Below are positions 1-19,925 of a stretch of DNA of 64,000 bases, piece after piece. Below the pieces are notes generated by a model. The model did not search any database and had not been told where the DNA came from. It worked only from the letters and a program-made list of their open reading frames with translations. The stretch comes from Xanthomonas massiliensis (GTDB lineage Bacteria > Pseudomonadota > Gammaproteobacteria > Xanthomonadales > Xanthomonadaceae). The translations under genes were made by a program, and so were the position numbers. Where the stretch lies: contig NZ_FCOY01000007.1 of the NCBI RefSeq assembly GCF_900018785.1, positions 493,312 to 557,311 of the forward strand, in the 5' to 3' direction. How positions within the stretch are numbered: position 1 is the first letter of the stretch; the number at the start of each line of letters is the position of its first letter.

Positions 1-1666
<1,666 letters not shown>

Positions 1667-1699
1667 GGGAGCCTCTCAGATTTCTCGGATTTCGGATGG

Positions 1700-1796
1700 C
1701 CGAACGCCGCCTTGCGGCGGCCTTCGGATTGATGCGGCGCACGATGCGCCTATTGCACCCAGATGGGGCTGGCGGGCCTTGCCTGCAAGGCCCGCC
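1700..1796 (-). promoter_or_regulatory. Two hairpins in the rpsG-fusA spacer
   Basis: The 136-bp gap between rpsG and fusA holds two strong inverted repeats in transcript sense. One, just after the rpsG stop, has perfect 10-bp arms (1771-1780 and 1787-1796) and a 6-base loop. The other (1700-1727) has 5+6-bp arms broken by one G-G mismatch and is closed by a GCAA tetraloop. Neither is followed by a T-run, so they look more like mRNA processing or stability elements than terminators. In E. coli the rpsL-rpsG-fusA mRNA is autoregulated by S7 in a neighbouring spacer, but I cannot assign an S7 site here. Confidence 0.5.
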
Positions 1797-1802
1797 GGGA
1801 GA

Positions 1803-2270
1803 TCACCAGCGATAATGGGCGAAGGCCTTGTTGGCCTCGGCCATGCGGTGGGTCTCTTCGCGCTTCTTGATGGCGCCGCCACGGTTCTCCGAGGCATCCA
1901 GCAGCTCGGCCGCAAGCTTGCGCGGCATCGAGTTCTCGCCGCGCTTGCGCGCGGATTCGATCAGCCAGCGCATGGCCAGCGCAACGCGACGGGAAGCGCG
2001 GACCTCGACCGGGACCTGGTAGGTGGCACCACCGACGCGACGGGACTTGACCTCGACCGTCGGCGCCACGTTGTCGAGCGCCTTCTGGACCAGCTCGATG
2101 GCATTGGGATTCTTCTCGCCGATGACGTCCATCGCGCCATAGACGATCTTCTCGGCAACCGACTTCTTGCCACTCTGCATCACCATGTTGATGAAGCGGG
2201 CAATGGTTTCGCTGCCATGCTTGGGGTCAGGCAGGACGGTGCGCTGCGGAGCAGAACCTTTACGGGACAT
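1803..2270 (-). CDS. rpsG: 30S ribosomal protein S7
   Basis: Primary 16S rRNA binding protein that nucleates assembly of the 30S head and lines the exit-site tRNA. The 155-aa product has the normal length and the family signatures [34 protein letters not shown]-like helix and the C-terminal [15 protein letters not shown]. It begins 12 bp after rpsL; its Shine-Dalgarno AAGGA overlaps the rpsL stop codon, indicating translational coupling in the str operon. In E. coli, S7 represses its own operon; no matching site was identified here. Confidence 0.97.
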   Translation of the reverse strand: MSRKGSAPQRTVLPDPKHGSETIARFINMVMQSGKKSVAEKIVYGAMDVIGEKNPNAIELVQKALDNVAPTVEVKSRRVGGATYQVPVEVRASRRVALAMRWLIESARKRGENSMPRKLAAELLDASENRGGAIKKREETHRMAEANKAFAHYRW

Positions 2271-2282
2271 TGTTTGTTTTCC

Positions 2283-2657
2283 TTAGCTCTTCGGACGCTT
2301 GGCGCCGTACTTGGAACGCGCCTGGCGACGCTTGGCCACGCCGGCGGCATCGAGCGAGCCGCGGATGGTGTGGTAGCGCACGCCGGGGAGGTCCTTGACA
2401 CGGCCGCCGCGGATCAGGACTACCGAGTGCTCCTGAAGGTTGTGGCCTTCGCCGCCGATGTAGCTGATGACCTCTTCCTGATTGGTCAGGCGGACCTTGG
2501 CTACCTTGCGCAGCGCGGAGTTCGGCTTCTTGGGGGTGGTGGTGTAGACGCGGGTGCAGACGCCACGGCGCTGCGGGCACTTATCCAGCGCCGGAGACGC
2601 GCTCTTGTACGTGGCCGCCTGCCGCGGCTTGCGGACCAGCTGGTTGATCGTCGCCAT
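2283..2657 (-). CDS. rpsL: 30S ribosomal protein S12
   Basis: Decoding-centre protein of the small subunit. The 124-aa product contains the conserved loop [13 protein letters not shown], whose lysine 43-equivalent is unmutated, and [12 protein letters not shown] with the aspartate that is often methylthiolated. The sequence therefore carries no classic streptomycin-resistance substitution at these two places. It is the first gene of the rpsL-rpsG-fusA operon, driven by the promoter at 2740-2769 and preceded by a leader hairpin. The Shine-Dalgarno is weak (AAAGA), so the start rests on protein conservation ([12 protein letters not shown]). Confidence 0.97.
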   Translation of the reverse strand: MATINQLVRKPRQAATYKSASPALDKCPQRRGVCTRVYTTTPKKPNSALRKVAKVRLTNQEEVISYIGGEGHNLQEHSVVLIRGGRVKDLPGVRYHTIRGSLDAAGVAKRRQARSKYGAKRPKS

Positions 2658-2706
2658 CAGTGGATTCTTTTCTGAATGAGGCCCGGAGGCCGGACGTGAA
2701 AACGAA

Positions 2707-2729
2707 GGCAGGCCGACGGACGGCCTGCC
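2707..2729 (-). promoter_or_regulatory. 5' leader hairpin of the str operon
   Basis: Perfect 9-bp arms (GGCAGGCCG at 2707-2715 and CGGCCTGCC at 2721-2729) with a 5-base loop. It lies directly downstream of the -10 box at 2740-2745, so the transcript would begin within a few bases of this hairpin. A 5'-terminal stem like this usually protects an mRNA from 5' decay. Its role here is inferred from position only. Confidence 0.5.
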
Positions 2730-2739
2730 AAGACAGACA

Positions 2740-2769
2740 AGTATAGAGGACTGCCAAATCCAGCGTCAA
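2740..2769 (-). promoter_or_regulatory. Sigma70 promoter for rpsL-rpsG-fusA
   Basis: Reading the minus strand, TTGACG (2764-2769) is followed after 18 bp by TATACT (2740-2745). The start would fall near 2733, leaving a leader of about 75 nt before rpsL. It lies between the rpoC end hairpins and rpsL, so the str genes can be transcribed independently of rpoBC. Confidence 0.75.
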
Positions 2770-2810
2770 CTGCAACGGATTTGTCAATCCCGCCCCTTCC
2801 CGGGACCGCT

Positions 2811-2861
2811 AACGGGGCGTCCCTGCCCCGTTCGACGGTGGCCGGCGCACCGGGCGCCGGC
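2811..2861 (-). terminator. Paired hairpins after rpoC
   Basis: Two GC-rich stem-loops follow the rpoC stop codon. The first has 8-bp arms at 2841-2848 and 2854-2861; the second has 8-bp arms (AACGGGGC and its complement) at 2811-2818 and 2825-2832. No T-tract follows either, so termination would be weak or factor-dependent. They separate rpoBC from the str promoter. Confidence 0.5.
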
Positions 2862-2869
2862 CGTCCGCA

Positions 2870-7099
<4,230 letters not shown>

Positions 7100-7185
7100 T
7101 TTGTTTCTCCGTCAGGAGGAATGCGTTTCGATGGAGGCGGGGACGGCGATGCGGGCGCGCACCCTTGGATGCGCGCCCGTGTGCA

Positions 7186-11376
<4,191 letters not shown>

Positions 11377-11625
11377 GGAGTCTTCCACCTTGGCTGGTAG
11401 GCCGCGCGTCCGCGGCCGGAGGGGACATGAAGTTGTCAGTTGGAAGCTGCTGGTATTGCCGGCACCAGCACGCCATCTCCCGCCGCTTCCAACTACCAAC
11501 TCCGCTACTGCAAGTTGGTTTTCGATGTGTTGCCGGAACGCGAGTTCCTGCAACGGCCAAAGGCCGGGGGCTTGCGCCCCCAGCCTTCAGTGCACCACCT
11601 GTCAGGACAGGCGGAACAAGTGCGA
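11377..11625 (-). promoter_or_regulatory. Structured rplL-rpoB spacer (attenuator/processing region)
   Basis: This 249-bp spacer carries a 6-bp G/C hairpin (11566-11571 with 11576-11581) close behind rplL. Nearer rpoB is a nested structure: AGTTGGAAGC at 11438-11447 pairs with GCTTCCAACT at 11485-11494. It is extended outward by AGTTG/CAACT after a 2-bp mismatch and encloses a second hairpin, TGCTGGT with ACCAGCA (11449-11455 and about 11464-11470). In E. coli this position holds a partial terminator and an RNase III site that set the L7/L12-to-RpoB ratio. A similar role here is inference from position and structure. Confidence 0.55.
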
Positions 11626-11997
11626 TTACTTGACTTCGACGGTCGCGCCAGCGGCCTCGAGGTCCTTCTTCATCTTCTCGGCGTCGTCCTTGGACACGCC
11701 TTCCTTCAGTTCCTTCGGCGCGCTCTCGACCAGGTCCTTGGCCTCCTTCAGGCCCAGGCCGGTGATGGCACGCACGGCCTTGATGACCTCGACCTTCTTC
11801 TCGCCGACGGCCTTCAGCACGACGGTGAACTCGGTCTGCTCCTCGGCCGGGGCGGCGGCGGCCGGGCCGGCGGCCACGGCGACCGGGGCGGCGGCGGAGA
11901 CGCCGAACTTCTCTTCGATCGCCTTGACCAGGTCAACCACTTCCATCAGGGACTTTTCGGCGATGGCGTCGACGATCTGCTCGTTGGTAAGGGACAT
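11626..11997 (-). CDS. rplL: 50S ribosomal protein L7/L12
   Basis: Stalk protein that recruits translational GTPases; present as dimers on L10. The 123-aa product has the N-terminal dimerisation domain ([12 protein letters not shown]), an Ala/Pro-rich hinge at about residues 37-52, and the globular C-terminal domain with [20 protein letters not shown]. The ATG at 11995-11997 was chosen over an upstream in-frame extension that has no homology. It follows rplJ by 64 bp. Confidence 0.97.
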   Translation of the reverse strand: MSLTNEQIVDAIAEKSLMEVVDLVKAIEEKFGVSAAAPVAVAAGPAAAAPAEEQTEFTVVLKAVGEKKVEVIKAVRAITGLGLKEAKDLVESAPKELKEGVSKDDAEKMKKDLEAAGATVEVK

Positions 11998-12061
11998 TGT
12001 GTTTACCTTTGGATGATTTTCTGGGTTGGGGGTTCCGTCGGGAACCGCATTAACGTCGGAC

Positions 12062-12589
12062 TCAGGCGGTCTCGGCAGCCGGCTCGGCGGCGACTTCGCC
12101 ACCACCCTGCTTGTCGGCCACGGCCTTGACGGCACGGGCGAACATGGCGGCCGGCTCGATCAGCACGCGGGCCAGCATGGCCAGCGCCTGTTCGCGGGTC
12201 GGCAGCGAGGCCAGCACGTCGACGTGGCTCGGCGGGAACACTTCACCACCGACCGAGACGACCTTTGCCTGCAGCTTGTCGTTGGTCTTGGCGAACTCCT
12301 TGATCAGGCGCCCGGCAGCGCCGGGTTCCTCGGTCGAGAACGCATACAGCAGCGGACCGACGAGCTTGTCCTGGACGCACTCGTATTCGGTACCTGCCAC
12401 GGCGCGCGCGGCCAGGGTGTTCTTGACAACCTTCAAGAACACGCCGGTCTCGCGGGCCTTCTTGCGCATCGCGGTCATCTGCTCGACCGTGATGCCTGCG
12501 TACTCGGCAGCGACCAGGGAGTGGGCCTTGGCGGCGACGTCGGCCAGTTCGGCGACGACTTCTTGCTTCTGGGACAGATTGAGAGCCAT
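12062..12589 (-). CDS. rplJ: 50S ribosomal protein L10
   Basis: Base of the L7/L12 stalk, bound to 23S rRNA beside L11. The 175-aa product starts [17 protein letters not shown] with a strong GGAGGAG Shine-Dalgarno, which decides the start against a 59-codon upstream extension. Family features are the RNA-binding N-terminal domain ([15 protein letters not shown]) and a C-terminal helix that binds L7/L12. The L10-L12 complex is the autogenous repressor of this operon in E. coli; the long leader upstream could hold its target. Confidence 0.97.
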   Translation of the reverse strand: MALNLSQKQEVVAELADVAAKAHSLVAAEYAGITVEQMTAMRKKARETGVFLKVVKNTLAARAVAGTEYECVQDKLVGPLLYAFSTEEPGAAGRLIKEFAKTNDKLQAKVVSVGGEVFPPSHVDVLASLPTREQALAMLARVLIEPAAMFARAVKAVADKQGGGEVAAEPAAETA

Positions 12590-13082
12590 TGCACTCCTCC
12601 TGGCGGGACACGGATCGCGCACCGGCCTTGCGGCCGGCAGGCGGGCCGGGCCCTGCCTGAACACTCCGCTCGCGGCTCCTGCCGGTTGCGGTCCTGGACG
12701 GCTTCCTTCCTGGAGGCCGGGAACGCCCATGGCGTTCCTGTGGTGGCCGTACTGGACCTGGAGCAAGCCTGGCGGTCGTGCCGGGCGGAACCAGAAAACT
12801 CCAGAAGGGCGACACCATCTACGCAGGCCCGCCGTTGCCGGCCGGAATTAAGCCGCCCGCCTGGACCAGCGCGGACCGCACCTGCGGTCTTTGACGGGCC
12901 ACTCCGGGCCGGGGCCCGGAGCAACGCCTTCAAAACCACTTGCCTGGCGGCGCGTCGCCGCTACCGCCGGGCAATCAATCCTTGCATCTTCACGATGCCC
13001 GCCTCGCCCCGGCGCGGCGACCTGCCTCCGGGACCGGGGACGAAGCCACCGTGCGCCACCGCGTGGCGCACGGCGCGGTGGA
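12590..13082 (-). promoter_or_regulatory. Long rplJ leader with multiple hairpins
   Basis: This 493-bp space between rplA and rplJ has no supported gene. In transcript order it holds an 11-bp perfect hairpin right after rplA (13049-13059 with 13063-13073) and a hairpin with 8-bp arms at 12902-12909 and 12914-12921. A GACCGC/GCGGTC hairpin follows at 12874-12889, then a perfect palindrome GGAACGCC-CAT-GGCGTTCC at 12720-12738. This is where the L10-L12 repressor-binding leader sits in enteric bacteria. I found no convincing -35/-10 pair, so an internal rplJ promoter is not supported by eye. Confidence 0.5.
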
Positions 13083-13781
13083 TCACTTCAGCGCCAGCGA
13101 GGCCTGGTCCACGGCGACGCCGGGGCCCATGGTCGAGCTGAGCGAGATCTTCTGCAGGTAGGTACCCTTCGAGGTCGCCGGCTTGGCCTTGACCAGGTCG
13201 GCCAGCAGGGCCTGCAGGTTGCTCTTGAGCGCATCGTCGGCGAAATCGATCTTGCCGATGGTGCAGTGGATGATGCCGGCCTTGTCGGTGCGGTAGCGCA
13301 CCTGGCCCGACTTGGCGTTCTTGACCGCCTCGCCCGGGTTCGGCGACACGGTGCCGACCTTCGGGTTGGGCATCAGGCCGCGCGGGCCCAGCACCGTACC
13401 GAGCTTGCCGACCACGCGCATGGCGTCCGGGGTGGCGATGACCACGTCGTAGTTCAGGTCGCCGGCCTGCATCTTCTCGGCCAGGTCTTCCATGCCCACC
13501 GCGTCGGCACCGGCGGCCAGGGCGTCATCGGCCTTGGCACCGGCCGGGGCGAACACGGCCACGCGCACGCTCTTGCCGGTGCCGGCGGGCAGCACGGTCG
13601 AGCCGCGCACCTGCTGGTCGGACTTCTTGGCGTCCACGCCCAGGCGCACGGCCACGTCCACGGCCTGGTTGAACTTGGCCTTGGCGGTATTCTTGATGAT
13701 CTGCAGGGCTTCCTCGACCGGATAGGCCTTGCCCGGCTGCACGGCGGCGAGGATCGCCTTCTGTCGCTTGGTCTGTGCCAT
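13083..13781 (-). CDS. rplA: 50S ribosomal protein L1
   Basis: Forms the mobile L1 stalk that handles exit-site tRNA and, in many bacteria, represses the L11-L1 operon by binding its leader. The 232-aa product is the usual length, starts [14 protein letters not shown] and contains the 23S/mRNA-binding signature [18 protein letters not shown]. It follows rplK with only a 3-bp gap, so the two are translationally coupled. A strong hairpin follows its stop. Confidence 0.97.
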   Translation of the reverse strand: MAQTKRQKAILAAVQPGKAYPVEEALQIIKNTAKAKFNQAVDVAVRLGVDAKKSDQQVRGSTVLPAGTGKSVRVAVFAPAGAKADDALAAGADAVGMEDLAEKMQAGDLNYDVVIATPDAMRVVGKLGTVLGPRGLMPNPKVGTVSPNPGEAVKNAKSGQVRYRTDKAGIIHCTIGKIDFADDALKSNLQALLADLVKAKPATSKGTYLQKISLSSTMGPGVAVDQASLALK

Positions 13782-13784
13782 TGC

Positions 13785-14213
13785 TTAACCCTCCACCGTC
13801 AGGCCCATGGAACGGGCCGAGCCCGCGATCGTGCGCACCGCCGCGTCCAGGTCGGCCGCGGTCAGGTCGGGCTCCTTCGCCTTGGCGATCTCCTCGAGCT
13901 GCTTGCGCGTCACCTTGCCCACCTTCTCGGTGTTCGGGCGCTTGGAACCGGACTGGATGCCAGCCGCCTTCTTCAGCAGGATCGACGCCGGCGGCGTCTT
14001 GGTCACGAAGGTGAAGGTGCGGTCCGAATAGGCGGTGATCACCACCGGGATCGGCAGGCCCGGCTCGAGCTTCTGCGTGGCGGCATTGAACGCCTTGCAG
14101 AACTCCATGATGTTCAGGCCGCGCTGACCCAGCGCAGGACCGACAGGCGGCGAGGGATTGGCCTGGCCGGCCTTCACCTGCAGCTTGATGTAGCCAACTA
14201 CTTTCTTAGCCAT
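13785..14213 (-). CDS. rplK: 50S ribosomal protein L11
   Basis: GTPase-centre protein that binds 23S rRNA with L10 and is needed for RelA activation by uncharged tRNA. The 142-aa product equals the E. coli length and has the proline-rich N-terminal [16 protein letters not shown] and the C-terminal rRNA-binding domain ([21 protein letters not shown]). It has its own extended -10 element upstream (14353-14358), although it also lies downstream of nusG in the same direction. Confidence 0.97.
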   Translation of the reverse strand: MAKKVVGYIKLQVKAGQANPSPPVGPALGQRGLNIMEFCKAFNAATQKLEPGLPIPVVITAYSDRTFTFVTKTPPASILLKKAAGIQSGSKRPNTEKVGKVTRKQLEEIAKAKEPDLTAADLDAAVRTIAGSARSMGLTVEG

Positions 14214-14298
14214 GGGATGGTTTCTCCGGGTGCGAACGCCTGTGAAGGCTCCCCATCGGGCCGGGAATCGCGCGTCCCGGCATCGCGTGTTGTACGGC

Positions 14299-14358
14299 GG
14301 CCCGCCTCACGCGGGCCCGGACACGCCAAGGCTCGCGAAAAGCGAGCCCGGCAGTATA
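14299..14358 (-). promoter_or_regulatory. rplK promoter and leader hairpins
   Basis: An extended -10, TGGTATACT, has its hexamer at 14353-14358; no good -35 is visible, which fits the extended -10 class. Just downstream lies a hairpin GGCTCGC/GCGAGCC (14330-14336 with 14342-14348) at about the transcription start. A second hairpin has GGCCCGC/GCGGGCC arms (14299-14305 with 14311-14317). L1 binds the L11 leader in other bacteria; these stems are candidates, but I cannot match the L1 motif by eye. Confidence 0.55.
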
Positions 14359-14409
14359 CCAGAATTTTCGACCGGTGCCGGAGGCACGGCCCGGCGTTCA
14401 GCTTCGGCC

Positions 14410-14967
14410 TCAGGCCTTCTCGACCTGCCCGAACTCCAGCTCCACCGGGGTGGAGCGGCCGAAGATCAGCACCGCCACGCGCAGGCGGCTCTTCTCGTAG
14501 TTGACTTCCTCGACCACGCCGTTGAAGTCGTTGAACGGCCCGTCGATGACGCGGACCATCTGCCCGGCCTCGAACAGCACCTTGGGCTTGGGCTTCTCGA
14601 CGCCTTCCTGGACACGATCCAGGATCGCGGCCGCCTCGTCGTCGCGGATCGGCAGCGGGCGATCGGCGGTACCGCCGATGAAACCCATCACCTTCGGCGT
14701 TTCCTTCACCAGGTGCCAGCTCTCGCTGTCGATGCGCGGGATGCCGGCCTCCTCGTGGGTCTCGATCTGGACCAGCACGTAGCCGGGGAAGAACTTGCGC
14801 TCGGAACGGCGCTTCTGGCCGGAGCGCATTTCCACCACTTCCTCGGTGGGCACCAGGACCTCGCCGAAGCGCTCCTGCATTTCCAGGCGGGCGATACGCT
14901 CGCGCAGGGCCTGGGCAACCGACTTCTCGAAGCCCGAATAGGCGTGGACCACGTACCAACGCTTCAC
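14410..14967 (-). CDS. nusG: Transcription elongation/antitermination factor NusG
   Basis: Binds RNA polymerase across the cleft to suppress pausing and links it to Rho or the ribosome. The 185-aa product starts with GTG ([13 protein letters not shown] follows) and has a GGAGGA Shine-Dalgarno seven bases upstream. The NGN domain shows PGYVLVQ, and the C-terminal KOW domain shows [21 protein letters not shown]. It lies 13 bp after secE. The order secE-nusG-rplK is conserved. Confidence 0.97.
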   Translation of the reverse strand: MKRWYVVHAYSGFEKSVAQALRERIARLEMQERFGEVLVPTEEVVEMRSGQKRRSERKFFPGYVLVQIETHEEAGIPRIDSESWHLVKETPKVMGFIGGTADRPLPIRDDEAAAILDRVQEGVEKPKPKVLFEAGQMVRVIDGPFNDFNGVVEEVNYEKSRLRVAVLIFGRSTPVELEFGQVEKA

Positions 14968-14980
14968 TGCAGCATCCTCC

Positions 14981-15391
14981 TCAACGACCCAGGAACCACT
15001 GGACCGCCTTCTGGATCAGGAAATCGAATCCCCCCAGCAGCAGGCTCAGCACGATCACGACCACGACCACGACCCAGGTGGTGCGCACGGCTTCCTGGCG
15101 GGTCGGCCAGACCACCTTGCGCAGCTCGAAGCGCGACTCGGACAGGAACTCGCGGGTTTCGCGCCCCTTGGCGGTCGCCATGAACACGGCGCCGCCGGCC
15201 ACCAGGCCCACGATCACCGCCAGGGCGCGGATCTGCGTCGACCACGAACCCAGCACGGCGGCCTGGTCCTGCGCGGAGAACCAGAACCACACGAACAGAC
15301 CGGCCACCACCAGCAGCGCGGAGATGACGTACTTGACGATGTCGCCGCCGGAAGCGGCTTCCGCCTTGGTTTGCTCGATCTTGCTGTTCAA
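14981..15391 (-). CDS. secE: Preprotein translocase subunit SecE
   Basis: Essential membrane subunit clamping the SecY channel. The product is 136 aa from the TTG at 15389-15391 (read as MNSKIEQTK); a GTG at 15407-15409 would add six residues. Anything longer would run into tRNA-Trp. Three membrane segments are visible (about residues 20-37, 52-72 and 106-130), as in the E. coli three-helix form. The conserved amphipathic stretch [20 protein letters not shown] precedes the last helix. The rare start and weak Shine-Dalgarno leave the exact N terminus open. Confidence 0.93.
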   Translation of the reverse strand: MNSKIEQTKAEAASGGDIVKYVISALLVVAGLFVWFWFSAQDQAAVLGSWSTQIRALAVIVGLVAGGAVFMATAKGRETREFLSESRFELRKVVWPTRQEAVRTTWVVVVVVIVLSLLLGGFDFLIQKAVQWFLGR

Positions 15392-15453
15392 CTTGGCGCC
15401 GCTCTTCACCTGTTGGACCCGTTGCAGCCGGGCTGGCGGACGGATCCGCGGAT

Positions 15454-15529
<76 letters not shown>

Positions 15530-15628
15530 AGGAACTCCTTCATGCCCCTCCAGACGACGAAGGCGGACCGAGGACTCGGCCCGCCTCGCTCGCGGCCCGG
15601 CGGCTGCGACCGCCGGCGGGGCCGGGTA

Positions 15629-16819
<1,191 letters not shown>

Positions 16820-16892
16820 GGCTGCTTCTTCTCGATGATCGTGTTGTGTGGCTCGGCACCGGCTACTTGCCGCCGGACACGCCGTTCGAAAA

Positions 16893-16968
16893 TGGTGCTC
16901 ACGAATGGAATCGAACCATCGACCTCCTCCTTACCAAGGAGGTGCTCTACCGACTGAGCTACGTGAGC
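16893..16968 (-). tRNA. tRNA-Thr (anticodon GGT)
   Basis: A 76-nt cloverleaf with acceptor arms GCTCACG/CGTGAGC, encoded CCA end and anticodon loop TTGGTAA. It is the last tRNA before tuf and is probably processed from the tRNA-tuf transcript. Confidence 0.96.
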
Positions 16969-17015
16969 GTAGTTGTCTATTGTGGCATGAAGTCCCGCCG
17001 GATGGTACGGGTCAA

Positions 17016-17089
<74 letters not shown>

Positions 17090-17120
17090 ACCGGAGTATG
17101 ACAATGCCACAACGTGAAAC

Positions 17121-17206
17121 TGGTGGAGGGAGGTGGATTCGAACCACCGAAGGCGTAAGCCAGCAGATTTACAGTCTGCCCCCGTTGGCCGCTTGGGTAT
17201 CCCTCC
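17121..17206 (-). tRNA. tRNA-Tyr (anticodon GTA)
   Basis: An 86-nt class II tRNA with a long variable arm, acceptor GGAGGGA, encoded CCA end and anticodon GTA. It is the promoter-proximal gene of the tRNA-tuf transcription unit. Confidence 0.96.
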
Positions 17207-17263
17207 GGGCTCCGTTCCCGCGCGATCCAGGATCGATTCGGGTCCGGGGTGAAACAGCCCGCA

Positions 17264-17292
17264 ATTTTGTTCCGCACCGGAAAACCTGTCAA
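17264..17292 (-). promoter_or_regulatory. Sigma70 promoter for tRNA-tuf-secE-nusG region
   Basis: On the minus strand a consensus TTGACA (17287-17292) is followed by 17 bp and CAAAAT (17264-17269). The bases after the -10 (GCGGGC) are GC-rich, a discriminator typical of promoters under ppGpp control. It lies between ychF and tRNA-Tyr. Confidence 0.78.
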
Positions 17293-17339
17293 GCGTTTTC
17301 GGATGGAATTTTCGCGGGGCAAGGGCCCTGCCGGGGTCC

Positions 17340-18431
17340 TCAGACGTTGAAGCGGAAGTGCAGGACGTCGCCTTCCTGGACGCGATACTCCTTGCCTTCC
17401 AGGCGCAGGCGCCCGGCGTCGCGCGCCCCGGCCTCGCCCTTGTACTTGATGAAATCGTCGTAGGCGATGGTCTCGGCGCGGATGAAGCCCTTCTCGAAGT
17501 CGGTGTGGATCACCGCCGCGGCCTGCGGCGCGGTGGCGCCGGCCTTCACGGTCCAGGCACGGACTTCCTTCACCCCGGCGGTGAAGTAGGTCTGCAGCCC
17601 GAGCAGCTTGTAGGCCGCGCGGATGACGCGGTTCAGGCCCGGCTCGGCCAGGCCGAGGTCGGCCAGGAAGGTGTCGCGGTCGGCGTCGTCGAGCTGCGAC
17701 AGCTCTTCCTCGATGGCCGCCGAGACCGGCACCACCTCGGCGCCCTCCCCGGCCGCGCGCGCGCGCACCGCGTCCAGCAGCGGGTTGTCCTCGAAGCCGT
17801 CCTCGAGCACGTTGGCCACGTACATGACCGGCTTGAGGGTAAGCAGGAACAGGTCGCGCACCAGCGCCTTCTCCTCCTCGTCCAGGCCGGCACCGCGCCC
17901 CGGATGGCCGTCGGACAGCGCCTTGTGCAGCTTCTCCAGCACCGGCTTGCGCGCCTGCGCGTCCTTGTCGCCGCCCTTGGCCGCGCGCTCGGCGCGGTTG
18001 AGCGCCTTCTCCACGCTGTCCAGGTCGGCCAGCGCCAGCTCGGTGTCGATGGTGTCGATGTCGGAGATCGGGTCGACCTTGCCGGCCACGTGCACGATGT
18101 CCGGGTGCTCGAAGCAACGCACCACGTGGCAGATCGCGTCGACCTCGCGGATGTGGGCGAGGAACTTGTTGCCCAGGCCCTCGCCGCTGGCCGCGCCGGC
18201 GACCAGGCCGGCGATGTCGACGAACTCGACCGCGGTCGGCACCACCTTCTCCGGCTTGACGATCGTGGCCAGCTCGGCCAGGCGCGGGTCGGGCACCGGC
18301 ACCACGCCGACGTTCGGCTCGATGGTGCAGAAGGGGAAGTTGGCCGCGGCGATGCCCGCCTTGGTCAACGCGTTGAACAGGGTCGACTTGCCGACGTTGG
18401 GCAGGCCGACGATGCCGCATTTGATGCCCAT
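17340..18431 (-). CDS. ychF: Redox-regulated ATPase YchF (Obg-like)
   Basis: Ribosome-binding P-loop protein of the TRAFAC class that prefers ATP; in E. coli it is linked to oxidative stress control. The 363-aa product matches family length. It opens [23 protein letters not shown] with the Walker A motif, followed by [17 protein letters not shown] (G3) and the C-terminal TGS domain near [20 protein letters not shown]. The start is the ATG at 18429-18431; the frame is open upstream into a GGGAAT-type repeat, so the lack of stops is not evidence for a longer protein. It lies downstream of pth, as in E. coli. Confidence 0.96.
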   Translation of the reverse strand: MGIKCGIVGLPNVGKSTLFNALTKAGIAAANFPFCTIEPNVGVVPVPDPRLAELATIVKPEKVVPTAVEFVDIAGLVAGAASGEGLGNKFLAHIREVDAICHVVRCFEHPDIVHVAGKVDPISDIDTIDTELALADLDSVEKALNRAERAAKGGDKDAQARKPVLEKLHKALSDGHPGRGAGLDEEEKALVRDLFLLTLKPVMYVANVLEDGFEDNPLLDAVRARAAGEGAEVVPVSAAIEEELSQLDDADRDTFLADLGLAEPGLNRVIRAAYKLLGLQTYFTAGVKEVRAWTVKAGATAPQAAAVIHTDFEKGFIRAETIAYDDFIKYKGEAGARDAGRLRLEGKEYRVQEGDVLHFRFNV

Positions 18432-18455
18432 GCTTGTGGTCCGGAATGGAGAATC

Positions 18456-18502
18456 GGGAATAGGGAACCGGAAAGCATAGCCGCCTTCCCTTCCCCATTC
18501 CC
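18456..18502. repeat. GGGAAT-type intergenic inverted repeat
   Basis: GGGAATAGGGAA at 18456-18467 faces TTCCCCATTCCC at 18491-18502, 12-bp arms with one mismatch, in the pth-ychF spacer. The flanking bases continue the same motif (GGAATGGAGAATC). Short degenerate GGGAATC-like repeats are common between genes in Xanthomonadaceae. Whether this one acts as an mRNA stem or a mobile remnant is unknown. Confidence 0.55.
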
Positions 18503-18508
18503 CATGCC

Positions 18509-19090
18509 CTACTGCCGGCTGGTGTGCAGCCGTTTCATCGCTTCGTTGAAATCGCCCGCCACGGCCAGCGGCAGCACGTCCAGCGCCGCGTCCACCGCGC
18601 GGCCGATCAGGAGGTCGTCGTCCGCGCCGGGGCGGCCCAGCACCCACGGGGTGACCTTGTCCTTGCTCCCGGGATGGCCGATGCCCACCCGCAACCGGTG
18701 GAACCGGCCGTGCCCGAGCAGGCGCATGATGTCGCGCAGGCCGTTCTGGCCGCCGTGGCCGCCGTCGAACTTCAGCCGCGCCGTTCCCGGGGACAGGTCC
18801 AGCTCGTCGTGGGCGACCAGCAACTGCTCCGGCTCGATCTTCCAGAAGCGCAGCGCCGCGGTGACGGACTTGCCCGACAGGTTCATGAACGTGGCCGGCC
18901 GCAGCAGCCACAGCGACTGCCCGTCGACCTGCACGCGGGCCACCTCGCCGAACAGCTTGGGCTCCACGGACCAGCGCGCGCCGGCACGGGCCGCCAGCTC
19001 GTCGACAAAACGAAACCCGGCGTTGTGCCGGGTGTTGGCGTACTCGGCTCCGGGGTTGCCCAGGCCGGCGATCAGTTTCAGGCCGCTCAT
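18509..19090 (-). CDS. pth: Peptidyl-tRNA hydrolase
   Basis: Cleaves peptidyl-tRNA that has dropped off ribosomes, recycling tRNA. The product is 193 aa from the ATG at 19088-19090, chosen because GGAG lies six bases upstream; an ATG five codons earlier lacks a Shine-Dalgarno. Conserved sites are visible: GLGNPG at 9-14, the catalytic His22 in NTRHNAGF, and the AHDELDL aspartate. It sits between rplY and ychF, an order shared with other gammaproteobacteria. Confidence 0.96.
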   Translation of the reverse strand: MSGLKLIAGLGNPGAEYANTRHNAGFRFVDELAARAGARWSVEPKLFGEVARVQVDGQSLWLLRPATFMNLSGKSVTAALRFWKIEPEQLLVAHDELDLSPGTARLKFDGGHGGQNGLRDIMRLLGHGRFHRLRVGIGHPGSKDKVTPWVLGRPGADDDLLIGRAVDAALDVLPLAVAGDFNEAMKRLHTSRQ

Positions 19091-19111
19091 GCCGCACTCC
19101 GCCATCCCGGG

Positions 19112-19135
19112 CCTGCCCGCGCGCTGGCGGGCAGG
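19112..19135 (-). terminator. Hairpin between rplY and pth
   Basis: Perfect 9-bp arms CCTGCCCGC (19112-19120) and GCGGGCAGG (19127-19135) with a 6-base loop, in the 57-bp spacer. No T-run follows, so it may attenuate rather than end transcription into pth. Confidence 0.4.
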
Positions 19136-19147
19136 TCCGGCGGACGA

Positions 19148-19819
19148 TTACTTGGCCTCGTCCTTGCCCTCGCCCTCGGCCGGGGCGGCCGGGGCCTCGC
19201 CTTCGCCCTCGGCGGCCGGCGCTTCCGGCTCGGCCTCGACGGCGGCGTACTTGGCGATGGCCACCGGCAGGTCGTGCTCCTCGCCGAGCTTGAGCTGCGG
19301 CACGGTCACCCCGGCCGGCAGCTTCAGGTCGGACAGGCGCACGACCTGGTCCACGTCCAGCGCCCCCAGGTCCACCGCGATGAACTCCGGCAGGTCCTTG
19401 GGCAGGCACTCCACGGTCACTTCGTTCAGCTCGTGGGTGATGACCACGTCGGCGGTCTTGCCGGCCGGCGAGGCTTCCTCGTTGGCGAAGTGCAGCGGCA
19501 CGGCGGCGGTCAGGGCCTCGTTCTCGCTCACGCGCTGGAAGTCCAGGTGCATGACCAGCTGCTTGTACGGGTGGCGCTGCATGTCACGCAGCAGCACCTT
19601 CTGGATGTCGCCGTTGAGGCTCAGGTCCAGGATCGAGGAATAGAACCACTCGTTCTGCTGGGCCAGCCAGATTTCTTCCTGGTCGAGCTGGATGCTGACC
19701 GGGTTGAGCCCGCCACCGTAGACGATGGCCGGAATCTTGCCCGCGTGACGCAGGCGGCGGCTCGCACCCTTGCCCTCGTCCTCGCGGCGTTCGACCTTGA
19801 TTTCGTGCGTCTTTGCCAT
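19148..19819 (-). CDS. rplY: 50S ribosomal protein L25/general stress protein Ctc
   Basis: 5S rRNA-binding protein. At 223 aa it is the long Ctc form: an L25 domain ([22 protein letters not shown] and the [11 protein letters not shown] region), the TL5-type beta domain, and a C-terminal tail after about residue 190 made almost only of Ala, Glu, Gly and Pro. The family is otherwise ~94 aa in E. coli. It lies in the prs-rplY-pth-ychF order typical of the lineage. Confidence 0.95.
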   Translation of the reverse strand: MAKTHEIKVERREDEGKGASRRLRHAGKIPAIVYGGGLNPVSIQLDQEEIWLAQQNEWFYSSILDLSLNGDIQKVLLRDMQRHPYKQLVMHLDFQRVSENEALTAAVPLHFANEEASPAGKTADVVITHELNEVTVECLPKDLPEFIAVDLGALDVDQVVRLSDLKLPAGVTVPQLKLGEEHDLPVAIAKYAAVEAEPEAPAAEGEGEAPAAPAEGEGKDEAK

Positions 19820-19925
19820 TTGTTTTCACTGCTCTTGGTTGATGGACCGCCTCATGGCGGCTTGGGGACCGGCCGCCCGCGACCAGGCGGGCCGGATGGC
19901 GCCGGGACGGGCCCGGCGTTGTTCG

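Noticed and set aside
17340..19409. Single 689-codon frame covering ychF and antisense-like sequence across pth
   Set aside because: YchF family length and its [16 protein letters not shown] start place the gene at 17340-18431. The upstream part is out of frame with the real pth gene and crosses an intergenic repeat.
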